Source: an uncultured Clostridia bacterium
Lineage (GTDB): Bacteria > Bacillota > Clostridia > Christensenellales > CAG-138
DNA: 11,605 nucleotides
NCBI GenBank assembly: GCA_937913075.1
Contig: CALEPU010000269.1
Coordinates: forward strand, 1 to 11,605
Reading direction: 5' to 3'
This document shows positions 1-7,914 of this stretch, in pieces. The position numbers and the translations under genes are program-made. The notes under the pieces are model-generated. The model had not been told where the DNA came from. It did no database searches and saw only the letters and a program-made list of their open reading frames with translations. How positions within the stretch are numbered: position 1 is the stretch's first letter; each line of letters opens with the position of its first letter.

Positions 1-2646
1 GATCTCGATCATATTCGCAGTGGTAAGCGCGCCGTCGGCATTCTCGGGGATCTTATACTCAAACTCGGCATATACGGCGTCGGATGCGTCGCCGCTCGAG
101 GTCAGACCGCCTGAAGCGGGAATGATAGTGCCGTATGCGGTCGCATCGGCGTCAAGCAGCATCTGATAGCCGGTACCGTCGCCCCAAACGTCCGCGGGAA
201 CGTTGAGTATAACGGTAGCACAGTCGTTTAGATCGGGAGTGTAGACCGTAACGGTAGCGGTGCCGTAAACGGTGGGATCGGCAACGCTGGTCACCGTGAC
301 GGTGGTAACACCCTCGGCCACGCCGGAAACACGACCGTATTCGTCAACGGCAGCTATGCTCGTGTCCGCGATCGAGTAGGTAACGGACTTGTCGGAAGCA
401 TTGGTAGGCAGCAGGGTGTAGGCAACGGACTTGCTCCTGCCTACGCCGACCTCCATATCCTCAACCTCGATGGAGGTGGGCAGAACGGGATCGCCTACGC
501 ATACGTTATCAACGGCAAAGTAGTCGCCGTCGGCGTCTACGGAGGAATCCTTCGTGTAAGACCAGACTATGGTATGCTCGCCTGCCGTAAGGTTGACCTC
601 AAAGACGTCCCAATCGTTGTCAAGAGCACCGTAATAGAGCACGCGGCTGCCGTCAACGGTCACGTCGCAGTGATCCCAGTACGTGTTGGCGCCTTCGCCC
701 CAGGCCTTGAACTCAAAGGAGAGCACAGCGCCGCCGTCGGGAACGGTGACGACTGCGGTGACGGAGGAGGTGGAGCTGTTGACGCCGGCGTTGCCGCTCA
801 TGGCGTAAACGCGGTCGCCCTCCTCGACGACGAGCCAGGGATAGCTCTCGCTCGTCTCGAAGTGGATGGAGCCGCCCTCTGCGTTAAGAGCATAGTCAAG
901 ATCGAAGAGAGGAGCTGCGGGATCCTCGGTGACTATAACGATCCTGCCCTGGCCGTAAGGGTCGGCGTAATCGTCGGTCACAACGTGCTCATACTCGGTA
1001 CCGTTCACGGTCTTGCCGGGCATGGACTGGATGTAGTCTATAAGCACTGCGTTGTCAAGCTTGACTTCGTCGGCAAGCAGGGTGATATTGTTCACGCCGA
1101 ACATGCCGTAGCCGTCGCCGCAGTTCTTCAACATATAGTTGTGGGAAGCGAGGGTGTAGGTCTTGGCAACGTCAAGGGGCTCATACTCGCCCGTTTCGCG
1201 GTTCATGACCTGCACGTTCTTAACACGGTACTCGCCGCCTGCATTGCTCTGCCACATATTGTCGGTGCCGAGCACTACGTTGGCGGGTATGTAGGTGTGT
1301 ATCTCGTACTTGATGCCTGCGCACTGCAGGAAGCCGCCGTTCTCACTGGGGCAGTTGCGTGAGCCCATCTCAAGGGCATCCAGTATCTGCTGACCTGTGA
1401 CCTCAACAAGGCAGGCGGAGTTGCCGAAGGGGTGTACGTTCAATATCTGGCCGAAGGTGATGGAGCCGGTGGGGATATTGGCCCTGACGCCGCCGCCGTT
1501 TACAAATGCGATATCGGCGTCAAACAGGTTGCGGTAAGCGTCTGCGCAAAGGTCGCCAAGGTTGGTCTCCTGCTTGCGGACGATACGGGTGCCGTCAACG
1601 GGGTCGTTCACGGTAAGGTCGAACTCGGTATAAGCGACCTCGGTGTTAAGCAGATCCTCATACTGCGCCTTGATGCTGTCGATAAAGGCAACGGTGTCCG
1701 CGTCGGGCTCGCCTATTTCGGCAAGCTCGCTTGCGGGGAATACGCCCGCTTCAAGGGAACCGTCGTCGTTAATTAATATCCTGCCGAGGTTGGCAAGCTT
1801 GGTGCCCGTCTGCAGGAGATGAACGGGGTTGCCGTCCTTATCCTCAACCATCTGGTCATCTATAACGCTGTGGCTGTGGCCGTCGATAAAGGCGTCAATG
1901 CCGCTGATATTGGCGATAACGTCGGTAGAGCGCCAGGGCTCGGACTGCTCGTCAACGCCCATATGACCGACGACGATAACGTAATCTGCGCCCTCGGCCT
2001 TGGCGGCGTCAACCGCGTTCTGGCAAGCGGTGTAAACGCCCTCGCCCGTCGCATCCTGACAGAAGCCGTAAATGTACTGACCTTCGGCATTCTGGAAGTA
2101 GGTGGGGGTGGACTTGACAAGCGTCTCGGGGGTGGAAAGGCCCACGAAAGCTACCTTGCGGCCGCCCGCCTCAAAAATCTTGTAAGCGTCAAGCACCGGA
2201 GTGGTGGGGTTGCCGTCAACGTAGTTCATAAAGTTGGCGGAAACGTAGGGATAGTTTGCGGAATCGACAAGATTGAAGAACTGCTCCATGGTATAGTCGA
2301 ACTCATGGTTGCCGGGCACGGCGAGGTCGTAGCCCACGTAATTCATAATGTCGATGATGTACTGACCCCTTGAAAGGGTGCCGATGGGGCCGCCCTGTAC
2401 GTGGTCGCCCGCGTCGACAAGAAGAGTGTCAATGCCTTCGTCCTCAAAATACTTCTTGGCCGTCGCTACGCCCGCGTAGCCCCAGCCGTCTTCAATGCCG
2501 CAGTGTACGTCATTTGCGAACAGTATTGCCGCGACGGGGTCGTTTTCCCCTGCGGGCTCAAATCTCGTGAGCGCAGAAGCAGGAACGACGACCATGCTGA
2601 ACACCATCAGCATTGCCACAAGGAGACTCAAAAGTTTTCTTGACAT
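1..2646 (-). CDS. Secreted 5'-nucleotidase/cyclic phosphodiesterase-family protein with adhesin-like C-terminal domains (3' end cut by window)
   Basis: This is an extracellular metal-dependent phosphoesterase expected to dephosphorylate nucleotides to nucleosides and phosphate. The reading frame is open from the ATG at 2646 to the window edge (882 codons), so the C-terminus is missing. An AGGAGG site 7 bases upstream fixes the start. Residues 1-25 form a signal peptide ending PASA. The metallophosphatase domain shows NDVH (45-48), GD at 80-81, GNHEFD (112-117), H228 and GHSHS (256-260). The 5'-nucleotidase C-terminal domain shows NGGGVRA (383-389) and CGDGYGMF (509-516). About 575-718 resembles a cleaved-adhesin/choice-of-anchor J domain, about 720-803 a Big_2 Ig-like domain, and 808 onward (VWGDGTGYQMLLDADA) the DUF2436 domain of Porphyromonas gingipains. 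The enzyme assignment is firm; exact substrate and anchoring are unknown. It has its own promoter and is not in the operon upstream. Confidence 0.93.
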   Translation of the reverse strand, partial: MSRKLLSLLVAMLMVFSMVVVPASALTRFEPAGENDPVAAILFANDVHCGIEDGWGYAGVATAKKYFEDEGIDTLLVDAGDHVQGGPIGTLSRGQYIIDIMNYVGYDLAVPGNHEFDYTMEQFFNLVDSANYPYVSANFMNYVDGNPTTPVLDAYKIFEAGGRKVAFVGLSTPETLVKSTPTYFQNAEGQYIYGFCQDATGEGVYTACQNAVDAAKAEGADYVIVVGHMGVDEQSEPWRSTDVIANISGIDAFIDGHSHSVIDDQMVEDKDGNPVHLLQTGTKLANLGRILINDDGSLEAGVFPASELAEIGEPDADTVAFIDSIKAQYEDLLNTEVAYTEFDLTVNDPVDGTRIVRKQETNLGDLCADAYRNLFDADIAFVNGGGVRANIPTGSITFGQILNVHPFGNSACLVEVTGQQILDALEMGSRNCPSENGGFLQCAGIKYEIHTYIPANVVLGTDNMWQSNAGGEYRVKNVQVMNRETGEYEPLDVAKTYTLASHNYMLKNCGDGYGMFGVNNITLLADEVKLDNAVLIDYIQSMPGKTVNGTEYEHVVTDDYADPYGQGRIVIVTEDPAAPLFDLDYALNAEGGSIHFETSESYPWLVVEEGDRVYAMSGNAGVNSSTSSVTAVVTVPDGGAVLSFEFKAWGEGANTYWDHCDVTVDGSRVLYYGALDNDWDVFEVNLTAGEHTIVWSYTKDSSVDADGDYFAVDNVCVGDPVLPTSIEVEDMEVGVGRSKSVAYTLLPTNASDKSVTYSIADTSIAAVDEYGRVSGVAEGVTTVTVTSVADPTVYGTATVTVYTPDLNDCATVILNVPADVWGDGTGYQMLLDADATAYGTIIPASGGLTSSGDASDAVYAEFEYKIPENADGALTTANMIEI

Positions 2647-2730
2647 ATGGTTTCCTCCTGAATATTATTTGGGCGCATTACACCCATAATTATGCAAATT
2701 TATTATAACGCATTGCGGAGCTGATTTCAA
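2647..2730 (-). promoter_or_regulatory. Sigma-A-type promoter and 5' leader of the 5'-nucleotidase gene
   Basis: Reading the minus strand, TTGAAA (2725-2730) is followed after exactly 17 bases by TATAAT (2702-2707). Transcription would start near 2695, leaving a leader of about 49 bases that ends with AGGAGG (2654-2659). A perfect 10-base palindrome, CATAATTATG (2685-2694), lies right at the predicted start site and could be an operator, although AT-rich palindromes of this size also occur by chance. Confidence 0.75.
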
Positions 2731-2769
2731 TATAAAAAGCCTCTATGTCTTCAAATTGACAGAGAGGCT
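2731..2769 (-). terminator. Rho-independent terminator of the flippase-dGTPase operon
   Basis: On the minus strand the arms AGCCTCT (2763-2769) and AGAGGCT (2738-2744) pair. After one mismatch the stem continues for four more pairs (2758-2761 with 2746-2749) around an 8-base loop, and the stem is followed by a run of T (2734-2738). It begins 28 bases after the dGTPase stop codon. The next gene's -35 box starts at 2730, directly beyond the T-tract. Confidence 0.85.
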
Positions 2770-2796
2770 GTAATGAGTTTAAAGCCGGCAATTCGG

Positions 2797-3801
2797 CTAC
2801 ATCCAATCCTTCGGCACGAAAAGCCTATTGTAGTCGTCAATCGCGTACCTGTCGGTCATGCAGGCGATGTGATCGGCGGCGACCCTTTCTATGCCGTCCG
2901 CAGGGACATGCCTTGTAAAATCGGAGGGCAGATCGTCAATGTGGTCGATATAATAGTAGTAGAGCGCTCTTATAACGCCCTCGGCCTTGCTCTCCTCGGA
3001 TTTGGCTCTGGAGTTGTGATAAAGGTTGTCGAATAAAAAATCACGCAGCCTGTTGAACTCCCGCCACATATCGTCGGTCATTCGTACGAATGGACGTCCG
3101 CTGCTTTCGTTCAGCACGTTTACAATAAGGTTGTTAATCCTCTCGCCATGGCTCGCGCCGATCCTCCTGCGGCAGGTGTCCGGCAGCATATCCTCAGACA
3201 AAATGCCCGCGCGAACCGCGTCGTCTATATCGTGATTGATATACGCAATTCGGTCCGAAAGTGAGACTACCACTCCCTCTAACGTCGCAGGAGAGCCCTT
3301 GGAGGTGTGGTTTATAATGCCGTCGCGCACTTCAAAGGTAAGGTTAAGCCCCGCGCCGTCGTTCTCGAGCTTTTCAACAACTCTCAGGCTCTGCACGTTG
3401 TGCTCGAACCCACCGGGAACAAGGTCGTCAAGCACCTTTTCGCCGCTGTGACCGAAGGGGGTATGTCCGAGGTCGTGCCCCATGGCGATGGCTTCCGTCA
3501 GATCCTCGTTGAGCCTCAGCCCGCGGGATATCGTCCGAGCAATCTGCGCCACCTCCAAGGTGTGCGTCAGCCTCGTGCGGTAATGATCGCCGACGGGGGA
3601 GAGGAACACCTGCGTCTTGTGCTTTAATCTGCGGAAGCTTTTGCAGTGCAGTATTCTGTCCCTGTCCCTGATAAAGTCGGTTCTGATGGGGCAGGGGGAT
3701 ATAGGGTGCTCGCGCCCCCGCGTATTAACTGAAAGCGCAGCGTAAGGCGAGAGCGTTTCGGCCTCGCGCTGTTCTATCATTTTGCGATAAGAGTCGTCCA
3801 T
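2797..3801 (-). CDS. dgt: Deoxyguanosinetriphosphate triphosphohydrolase-like protein (HD domain)
   Basis: A 334-residue cytosolic HD-superfamily hydrolase of the dGTPase family. Characterised members hydrolyse dNTPs to the deoxynucleoside and triphosphate, affecting dNTP pools. Visible family signatures are SFRRLKHKTQVF (55-66), the first metal-ligand histidine in RLTHTLEV (H80), the HD pair in GHDLGHTPFGH (H109, D110) and the last metal-ligand aspartate in LSDRIAYINHD (D183). The length suits the shorter Gram-positive form rather than the roughly 500-residue E. coli enzyme. The start lies 3 bases after the flippase stop codon, with an AAGGGG ribosome site inside the end of that gene, so the two are co-transcribed and perhaps translationally coupled. 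Many Firmicutes place this gene before dnaG and rpoD; here it is the last gene of its operon. The family is certain; substrate preference (dGTP or all dNTPs) cannot be read from sequence. Confidence 0.93.
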   Translation of the reverse strand: MDDSYRKMIEQREAETLSPYAALSVNTRGREHPISPCPIRTDFIRDRDRILHCKSFRRLKHKTQVFLSPVGDHYRTRLTHTLEVAQIARTISRGLRLNEDLTEAIAMGHDLGHTPFGHSGEKVLDDLVPGGFEHNVQSLRVVEKLENDGAGLNLTFEVRDGIINHTSKGSPATLEGVVVSLSDRIAYINHDIDDAVRAGILSEDMLPDTCRRRIGASHGERINNLIVNVLNESSGRPFVRMTDDMWREFNRLRDFLFDNLYHNSRAKSEESKAEGVIRALYYYYIDHIDDLPSDFTRHVPADGIERVAADHIACMTDRYAIDDYNRLFVPKDWM

Positions 3802-3804
3802 ATT

Positions 3805-5520
3805 TCAACCCCTTATCCGGAAAAGCGTGGCTAACCGCCTGCCGCCCGGCATAAAGTCCAAATCGTCCCTGTTGAAGGCGCGCAGCAGCCAAAGGCAGGC
3901 GGCATACACGACAACGCCGACGCAGATGCCGCCGAGCGTAGCGAGGGTCGGATGCCCCGCTTTGTAAATGATATTGTACGCAAAGTAAACGCATACGCCC
4001 ATAATGAGCGCAGAGAGCACGGGCTTGCCGAAGGTATCAAAGTAATTGAGGTTGATATTAGCGCGCCGCACTGTATAGAGCGTGTCGCCAATGCCCGCTA
4101 CGGCATAGCAAAAAACCGTGGAGAACGCAGCGCCTATAACGCCGAGCCCGGTGTATTTCATCAGCACGAGCATCGAAATCACCTTCAAGGCTCCGCCTAC
4201 AAGCAGGAAGTATACCGGCACGCGCTGCTTGCCCATGCCCTGTATAACGCCCGTCATGGTCTGCACAAGCGAGAGGAACAGCACGCCTATCGCGGCGATC
4301 TGCATTATGCCGCCGGATATCGCGTATATGCTGACCTCGTTATCGGGACCGATGCTCATTATCTGCTTCATAAAGCCGCTTATGTAGTAAACGTCGGTGC
4401 TTGCGCCGACCTTGTTGTAAAGCATTGCCATAATGGGAGCGCCGAGCACGAAAAGTCCCGCAGCACACGGTGCGCCGACAAGCATTGCAAGCTTCATTCC
4501 GGTTGAGGCTGCCTTCCTCACACCCTTCCTGTCACGCGCCGCGACCATGGGCGCGATAGCAGGCACGAGGCTCATGGAGAGCGCGAGCGTCAGCACGGCG
4601 GGCATGTTGATGAGCGGCGTCACATAGCTCCTCAATGCAACGAATCCGTCGCCCGCCATAGTCTCAGCCAGCTCCTTTTCAATGCCGAGCGAAATGTATC
4701 TTGCCTGGAGCAGCCGCTTTATGAATATCGAGTCCGCAATGCCCGTTATCGGCATTATGGATGCGCCTATGGTGATAGGTATCGCAATAACAAGCAGACT
4801 CATGCCCACAGTGCGGAAGGTGGAGCTTGAATATTCGCCGTGCTCCAACCCGCAGGAGGGCAGCTTTTTGCGGTTTTTGAGGTAGAAGATATATATTACG
4901 ATGAGCGCCAAAAGCTCCGATAAACTGATGCCGATAAGCGTGCCCATAGCCCAATAATACGGCTGCTCGGGGTAGAGCTTTTTAAATACTATCGCAAGCG
5001 CGTAGCCCGCGATTAGCTTGCCCACCTGCTCGGTGATCTGCGATACCGCGGTGCCGCTCATCATCTGCATTCCCTGCAAATAGCCGCGGTATGCGCACAT
5101 TACGGATACGATTATCAGCGAGGGAGCCAATGCCATCAGCGAGAACTTTGCGTTGGGGACGTCCGCAAGCTTTGCCAAGGGAGAGGCAAGGAAGAAAAGC
5201 ACCGCAGTCGTCACAACGCCGATTATGGTCAAAAGACGCAAAGCAGTGCGAAAAACGTCCGTCGCGCCCTGCCTGTCGCCCACTGCGACCCGCTCCGATA
5301 CCAACTTCGATATAGCAGTTGGAAACCCGGCGGAGGATATGACCAAAAGCCAAGAGTAGTAGGGATACGCCGTGGCGTAGTAGATCATTCCGTCAAGGCT
5401 GCCGCTCTGCAAAATATTCGTCAGCGGTATGCGGTATACGGCTCCGATTATCTTTACTATAAGCCCCGCGACGCCTAAGACCGCGGCGCCCTTTACAAAC
5501 GATTTCTTGTTTTTCTCCAT
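3805..5520 (-). CDS. SpoVB/YtgP-type polysaccharide biosynthesis protein (MOP-superfamily lipid II or oligosaccharide flippase)
   Basis: A 571-residue polytopic membrane protein of the MOP exporter superfamily, with the features of the Firmicute SpoVB/YtgP (MurJ-related) branch. These proteins move lipid-linked cell wall precursors across the membrane. The N-terminus (GAAVLGVAGLIVKIIGAVYR, 11-30) and the central YRGYLQGMQMMSGTAVSQIT (144-163), followed by EQVGKLI, are typical of this branch. Hydrophobic stretches recur along the whole length, consistent with 12-14 membrane segments, and the tail after 550 (DLDFMPGGRRL) is the usual cytoplasmic end. It is slightly longer than usual, with an extended loop at about 370-405. 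The start has a modest GGAG site 6 bases upstream. It is the first gene of a pair with the dGTPase gene. It could be the general lipid II flippase, a sporulation-specific SpoVB or a polysaccharide flippase; sequence alone does not decide. Confidence 0.9.
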   Translation of the reverse strand: MEKNKKSFVKGAAVLGVAGLIVKIIGAVYRIPLTNILQSGSLDGMIYYATAYPYYSWLLVISSAGFPTAISKLVSERVAVGDRQGATDVFRTALRLLTIIGVVTTAVLFFLASPLAKLADVPNAKFSLMALAPSLIIVSVMCAYRGYLQGMQMMSGTAVSQITEQVGKLIAGYALAIVFKKLYPEQPYYWAMGTLIGISLSELLALIVIYIFYLKNRKKLPSCGLEHGEYSSSTFRTVGMSLLVIAIPITIGASIMPITGIADSIFIKRLLQARYISLGIEKELAETMAGDGFVALRSYVTPLINMPAVLTLALSMSLVPAIAPMVAARDRKGVRKAASTGMKLAMLVGAPCAAGLFVLGAPIMAMLYNKVGASTDVYYISGFMKQIMSIGPDNEVSIYAISGGIMQIAAIGVLFLSLVQTMTGVIQGMGKQRVPVYFLLVGGALKVISMLVLMKYTGLGVIGAAFSTVFCYAVAGIGDTLYTVRRANINLNYFDTFGKPVLSALIMGVCVYFAYNIIYKAGHPTLATLGGICVGVVVYAACLWLLRAFNRDDLDFMPGGRRLATLFRIRG

Positions 5521-5565
5521 AAAAATCTCCGTTGCATGCTGTGTCAGCCTATATTATAACTCATA
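5521..5565 (-). promoter_or_regulatory. Putative promoter of the flippase-dGTPase operon
   Basis: A perfect TATAAT lies on the minus strand at 5553-5558, which would start transcription near 5546 and give a leader of about 25 bases with GGAG at 5527-5530. No good -35 box is visible 16-18 bases upstream, so the call rests on the -10 box and its position. It is divergent from the glycoside hydrolase promoter about 75 bases away. Confidence 0.45.
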
Positions 5566-5609
5566 AGGAAGGATTATGCACGGTTTTTTTTGTACTTTGA
5601 AAAAATCCG

Positions 5610-5658
5610 TTGCAACGTAGTGAATTTGATGTATAATTGATATATCATACATAGGAGG
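5610..5658 (+). promoter_or_regulatory. Promoter and ribosome-binding site of the GH123-like gene
   Basis: TTGCAA (5610-5615) and TATAAT (5632-5637) are separated by 16 bases and point to a start near 5644. AGGAGG (5653-5658) sits 7 bases before the ATG at 5666. A perfect palindrome TGATATATCA (5638-5647) covers the predicted transcription start and is a possible operator. Confidence 0.65.
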
Positions 5659-5665
5659 TTCCGCT

Positions 5666-7756
5666 ATGCGCAGACTTGCTTCGTTTATCCTGATTGGCTT
5701 GATGCTGCTGCTCTTCGTCATGCCCGTTGGCGTTTATGCAGACGATCACGATTATCTTCTTTATTATACCTATGCAGACCTTCAAATGGAAAAGTATTCC
5801 GAGAATCAGCGTTACGGCACCAACAGCAATCACATAGCATGGCAGCAGCTGCCGACCTCCGATTCCGCCCGAGGCGTTTCCGGCTGCAGGATAATCTATC
5901 TTGCAAAGAACGAACGCGAGGGCATGCAGGTCTACTTTTACGAAAAGGGCGAGGGAAGACAGCTTGGCATTTCCGTCGGCCCTTTTTTGAATTCCGAAGG
6001 CGTGGAGCTTCCGCACGAGGTCTTTAAGGAGGAATACTTCCTCTGCACCAACGTCGCAAACGTAACGCTTGCCGACGCGCTCGTTCCCTATACCGATGGC
6101 GATACGATCCTTACGCAGAACGGGCAGAATGAGACTTTCTATATCGAGGTAAGGTCGGCGGAAGATCAGCCGGCAGGCGTTTACTATGCAGACGTTACCG
6201 TTTATGACGGCGATACGCCGCTCAACACAACAAGGGCTGCTGCCATCGTTTGGGATTTTGCATTGCCCCAGCAGCATTACGCGAAGATGATAACGGGGCT
6301 GTACAACTCATCTTCCGGCTATGGGGACAGTGCGTATTTTCTTAAACAAAATGGGGTCACGGTCGATTCATACGGCAATATTGCCGAAGAGGACAGGCCG
6401 TTTGCAAACGCCATAATCGAGGGGTGGCAGGAGTACCTGCTCGATCACGGCGTAATGACTTATGAGCTGCCAAGATACATGATAGACGAGGATCCCAAGG
6501 CGGCAGAGCTTGCCATGGCGGATATAAGGCGGCAGTATTTCTTCGTGCCGATTGTCAATACCTACGGCGGCATATACTCTGCGGCGACGCTTGCGAAGAT
6601 AAACCAATACAAGCAGCTTATAGGCAATAACGACTATCTTGTGAATAAGGCATACTTCTATACCATGGACGAGGTAAACCCCATAACCGGCGCAGATTCC
6701 ATCAATGCCAAGCTCGCTGCCGCAAACGAGGCATGGCCCGAGGTCAAAAAGCTCATAACCTACAACGGTCTTGGCGGCTCATACGATACCGCAATGTCCG
6801 TGCTTGATCCTTCAATCAACGTCGTATGCATCAATACCAATATAATTGTTGAGGGCTCGGGCGGCAAAACCGCGCAGGAAGCCTTTGACGATTACAACAC
6901 GAATTATGCATATAAATGGCGTTACCACGGCAATATCCTCTATGGCAGCTTTGAGCTTTACCGCTGGGGAAAGAGCACTATCGGAATGTATCGCAGGATG
7001 ATATTCTGGCAGCAGCAGTATATGCATGAGGACGCTTACCTCTATTGGAACTGCGCCTATTATGCCAACAACTGGAATATTTGGGAGAACGGCGCCTCTC
7101 CTGCCGCCGGCGGCGCTGCTCAGGTAAACGGCAACGGATATTTGCTCTACCCCGCAGCGCCGATAGGGCTCGACCCTACTGTTCCCATCGGTTCTCTGCG
7201 GTTAAAGCAGATAAACGCCGGCATTGAGGACGCCGATTATCTTGCTCTCTGCGAGGAGTTTATGAGCGAGGAAGACTATAAGACTATGGTCAAAAAGCTC
7301 GTTCCCAACGCATACGGCGATACCTACTGGCGGGTGTTCAATACCGAGGGCATAGATACGCTTCCCCCTTGGGAAGTCACGTCAATGAACTCGGCAAGGA
7401 TAGCCATAGGCAATGCGCTTGAAAGTGTCGTATCCGAGCATGAGTGGAGCGATTGGCAGGAGATTGTCGAGCCCGACAGCACGCATTGCGGGCTCGCGGT
7501 ACGCCATTGCCTGCACTGCGGCACGGAGGAGAGCACAGAGATACCCTGTTCACCGAATACCGGTCTGATAGGCGACGCCGATCTTGACGGCTCGGTCACC
7601 TTTTCCGATATATCGGCTATCTATCTGCACCTTGTCGGCGAGGCGGAGCTTACCGAGCAGGGCGTTATAAACGCGGATTTCATGCAGGACGGGAGCGTCG
7701 ATTACAGCGACATTTCATCGCTTTACCTGTTCTTGATCTCCGGACGGACGAATTGA
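5666..7756 (+). CDS. Secreted GH123/DUF4091-type glycoside hydrolase with C-terminal dockerin
   Basis: A 696-residue exported protein. Residues 1-25 are a signal peptide ending GVYA. About 75-200 matches the beta-rich N-terminal part of GH123/DUF4091 proteins (KNEREGMQVYF, then PAGVYYADVTVYDG). About 205-535 is the barrel: MDEV (334-337) supplies the Asp-Glu pair expected of GH123 catalysis, and YLYWNCAYYANNWNIW (458-473), GYLLYP (491-496) and LRLKQINAGIEDADYL (511-526) are DUF4091 hallmarks. Characterised GH123 enzymes are beta-N-acetylgalactosaminidases, so an amino-sugar glycan is a plausible but unproven substrate. Residues 590-630 form a Cys-rich module (HEWSDW, then C608, C615, C618, C628). 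Residues 636-693 are a dockerin with two SDIS-containing repeats; the second calcium loop has Met673 where an acidic residue is expected. Its strong Shine-Dalgarno site and own promoter suggest a single-gene transcript. Confidence 0.88.
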   Translation: MRRLASFILIGLMLLLFVMPVGVYADDHDYLLYYTYADLQMEKYSENQRYGTNSNHIAWQQLPTSDSARGVSGCRIIYLAKNEREGMQVYFYEKGEGRQLGISVGPFLNSEGVELPHEVFKEEYFLCTNVANVTLADALVPYTDGDTILTQNGQNETFYIEVRSAEDQPAGVYYADVTVYDGDTPLNTTRAAAIVWDFALPQQHYAKMITGLYNSSSGYGDSAYFLKQNGVTVDSYGNIAEEDRPFANAIIEGWQEYLLDHGVMTYELPRYMIDEDPKAAELAMADIRRQYFFVPIVNTYGGIYSAATLAKINQYKQLIGNNDYLVNKAYFYTMDEVNPITGADSINAKLAAANEAWPEVKKLITYNGLGGSYDTAMSVLDPSINVVCINTNIIVEGSGGKTAQEAFDDYNTNYAYKWRYHGNILYGSFELYRWGKSTIGMYRRMIFWQQQYMHEDAYLYWNCAYYANNWNIWENGASPAAGGAAQVNGNGYLLYPAAPIGLDPTVPIGSLRLKQINAGIEDADYLALCEEFMSEEDYKTMVKKLVPNAYGDTYWRVFNTEGIDTLPPWEVTSMNSARIAIGNALESVVSEHEWSDWQEIVEPDSTHCGLAVRHCLHCGTEESTEIPCSPNTGLIGDADLDGSVTFSDISAIYLHLVGEAELTEQGVINADFMQDGSVDYSDISSLYLFLISGRTN

Positions 7757-7817
7757 ACTGCCGATTTGACTGTGAGGCTGCTGCATTAATACTTAAAAAA
7801 AGAACATAAGAAGAAAC

Positions 7818-7860
7818 AAACGCGGCTGCAAATCATATTGTGCCGCGTTTATTTATTTGA
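7818..7860 (+). terminator. Rho-independent terminator after the GH123-like gene, possibly bidirectional
   Basis: AAACGCGGC (7818-7826) pairs perfectly with GCCGCGTTT (7842-7850) around a 15-base loop and is followed by ATTTATTTG. The minus strand carries a T-rich stretch after the same hairpin (GTTTGTTTCTT), so it may also end the convergent small membrane protein gene whose stop lies at 7915. Confidence 0.8.
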
Positions 7861-7914
7861 GGGCTTTTCTATCGAGTGATTAATGCAACAGCCCTTTCTT
7901 TGCTTATTCTAATT

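Noticed and set aside
574..2373. Three consecutive long plus-strand frames (574-1362, 1432-1776, 1819-2373)
   Set aside because: They mirror the minus-strand nucleotidase gene, lack ribosome sites and have low-complexity Val/Ala/Gly-rich products, while the minus frame carries all catalytic motifs without a break.
3952..4506. Plus-strand frame of 184 codons inside the flippase gene
   Set aside because: The product is His/Ala/Tyr-rich with no recognisable domain and lies wholly opposite a well-supported membrane protein gene.
5645..6277. Minus-strand frame of 210 codons opposite the GH123-like gene
   Set aside because: It covers the promoter, signal peptide and N-terminal domain of the plus gene and has no supporting ribosome site or motif.
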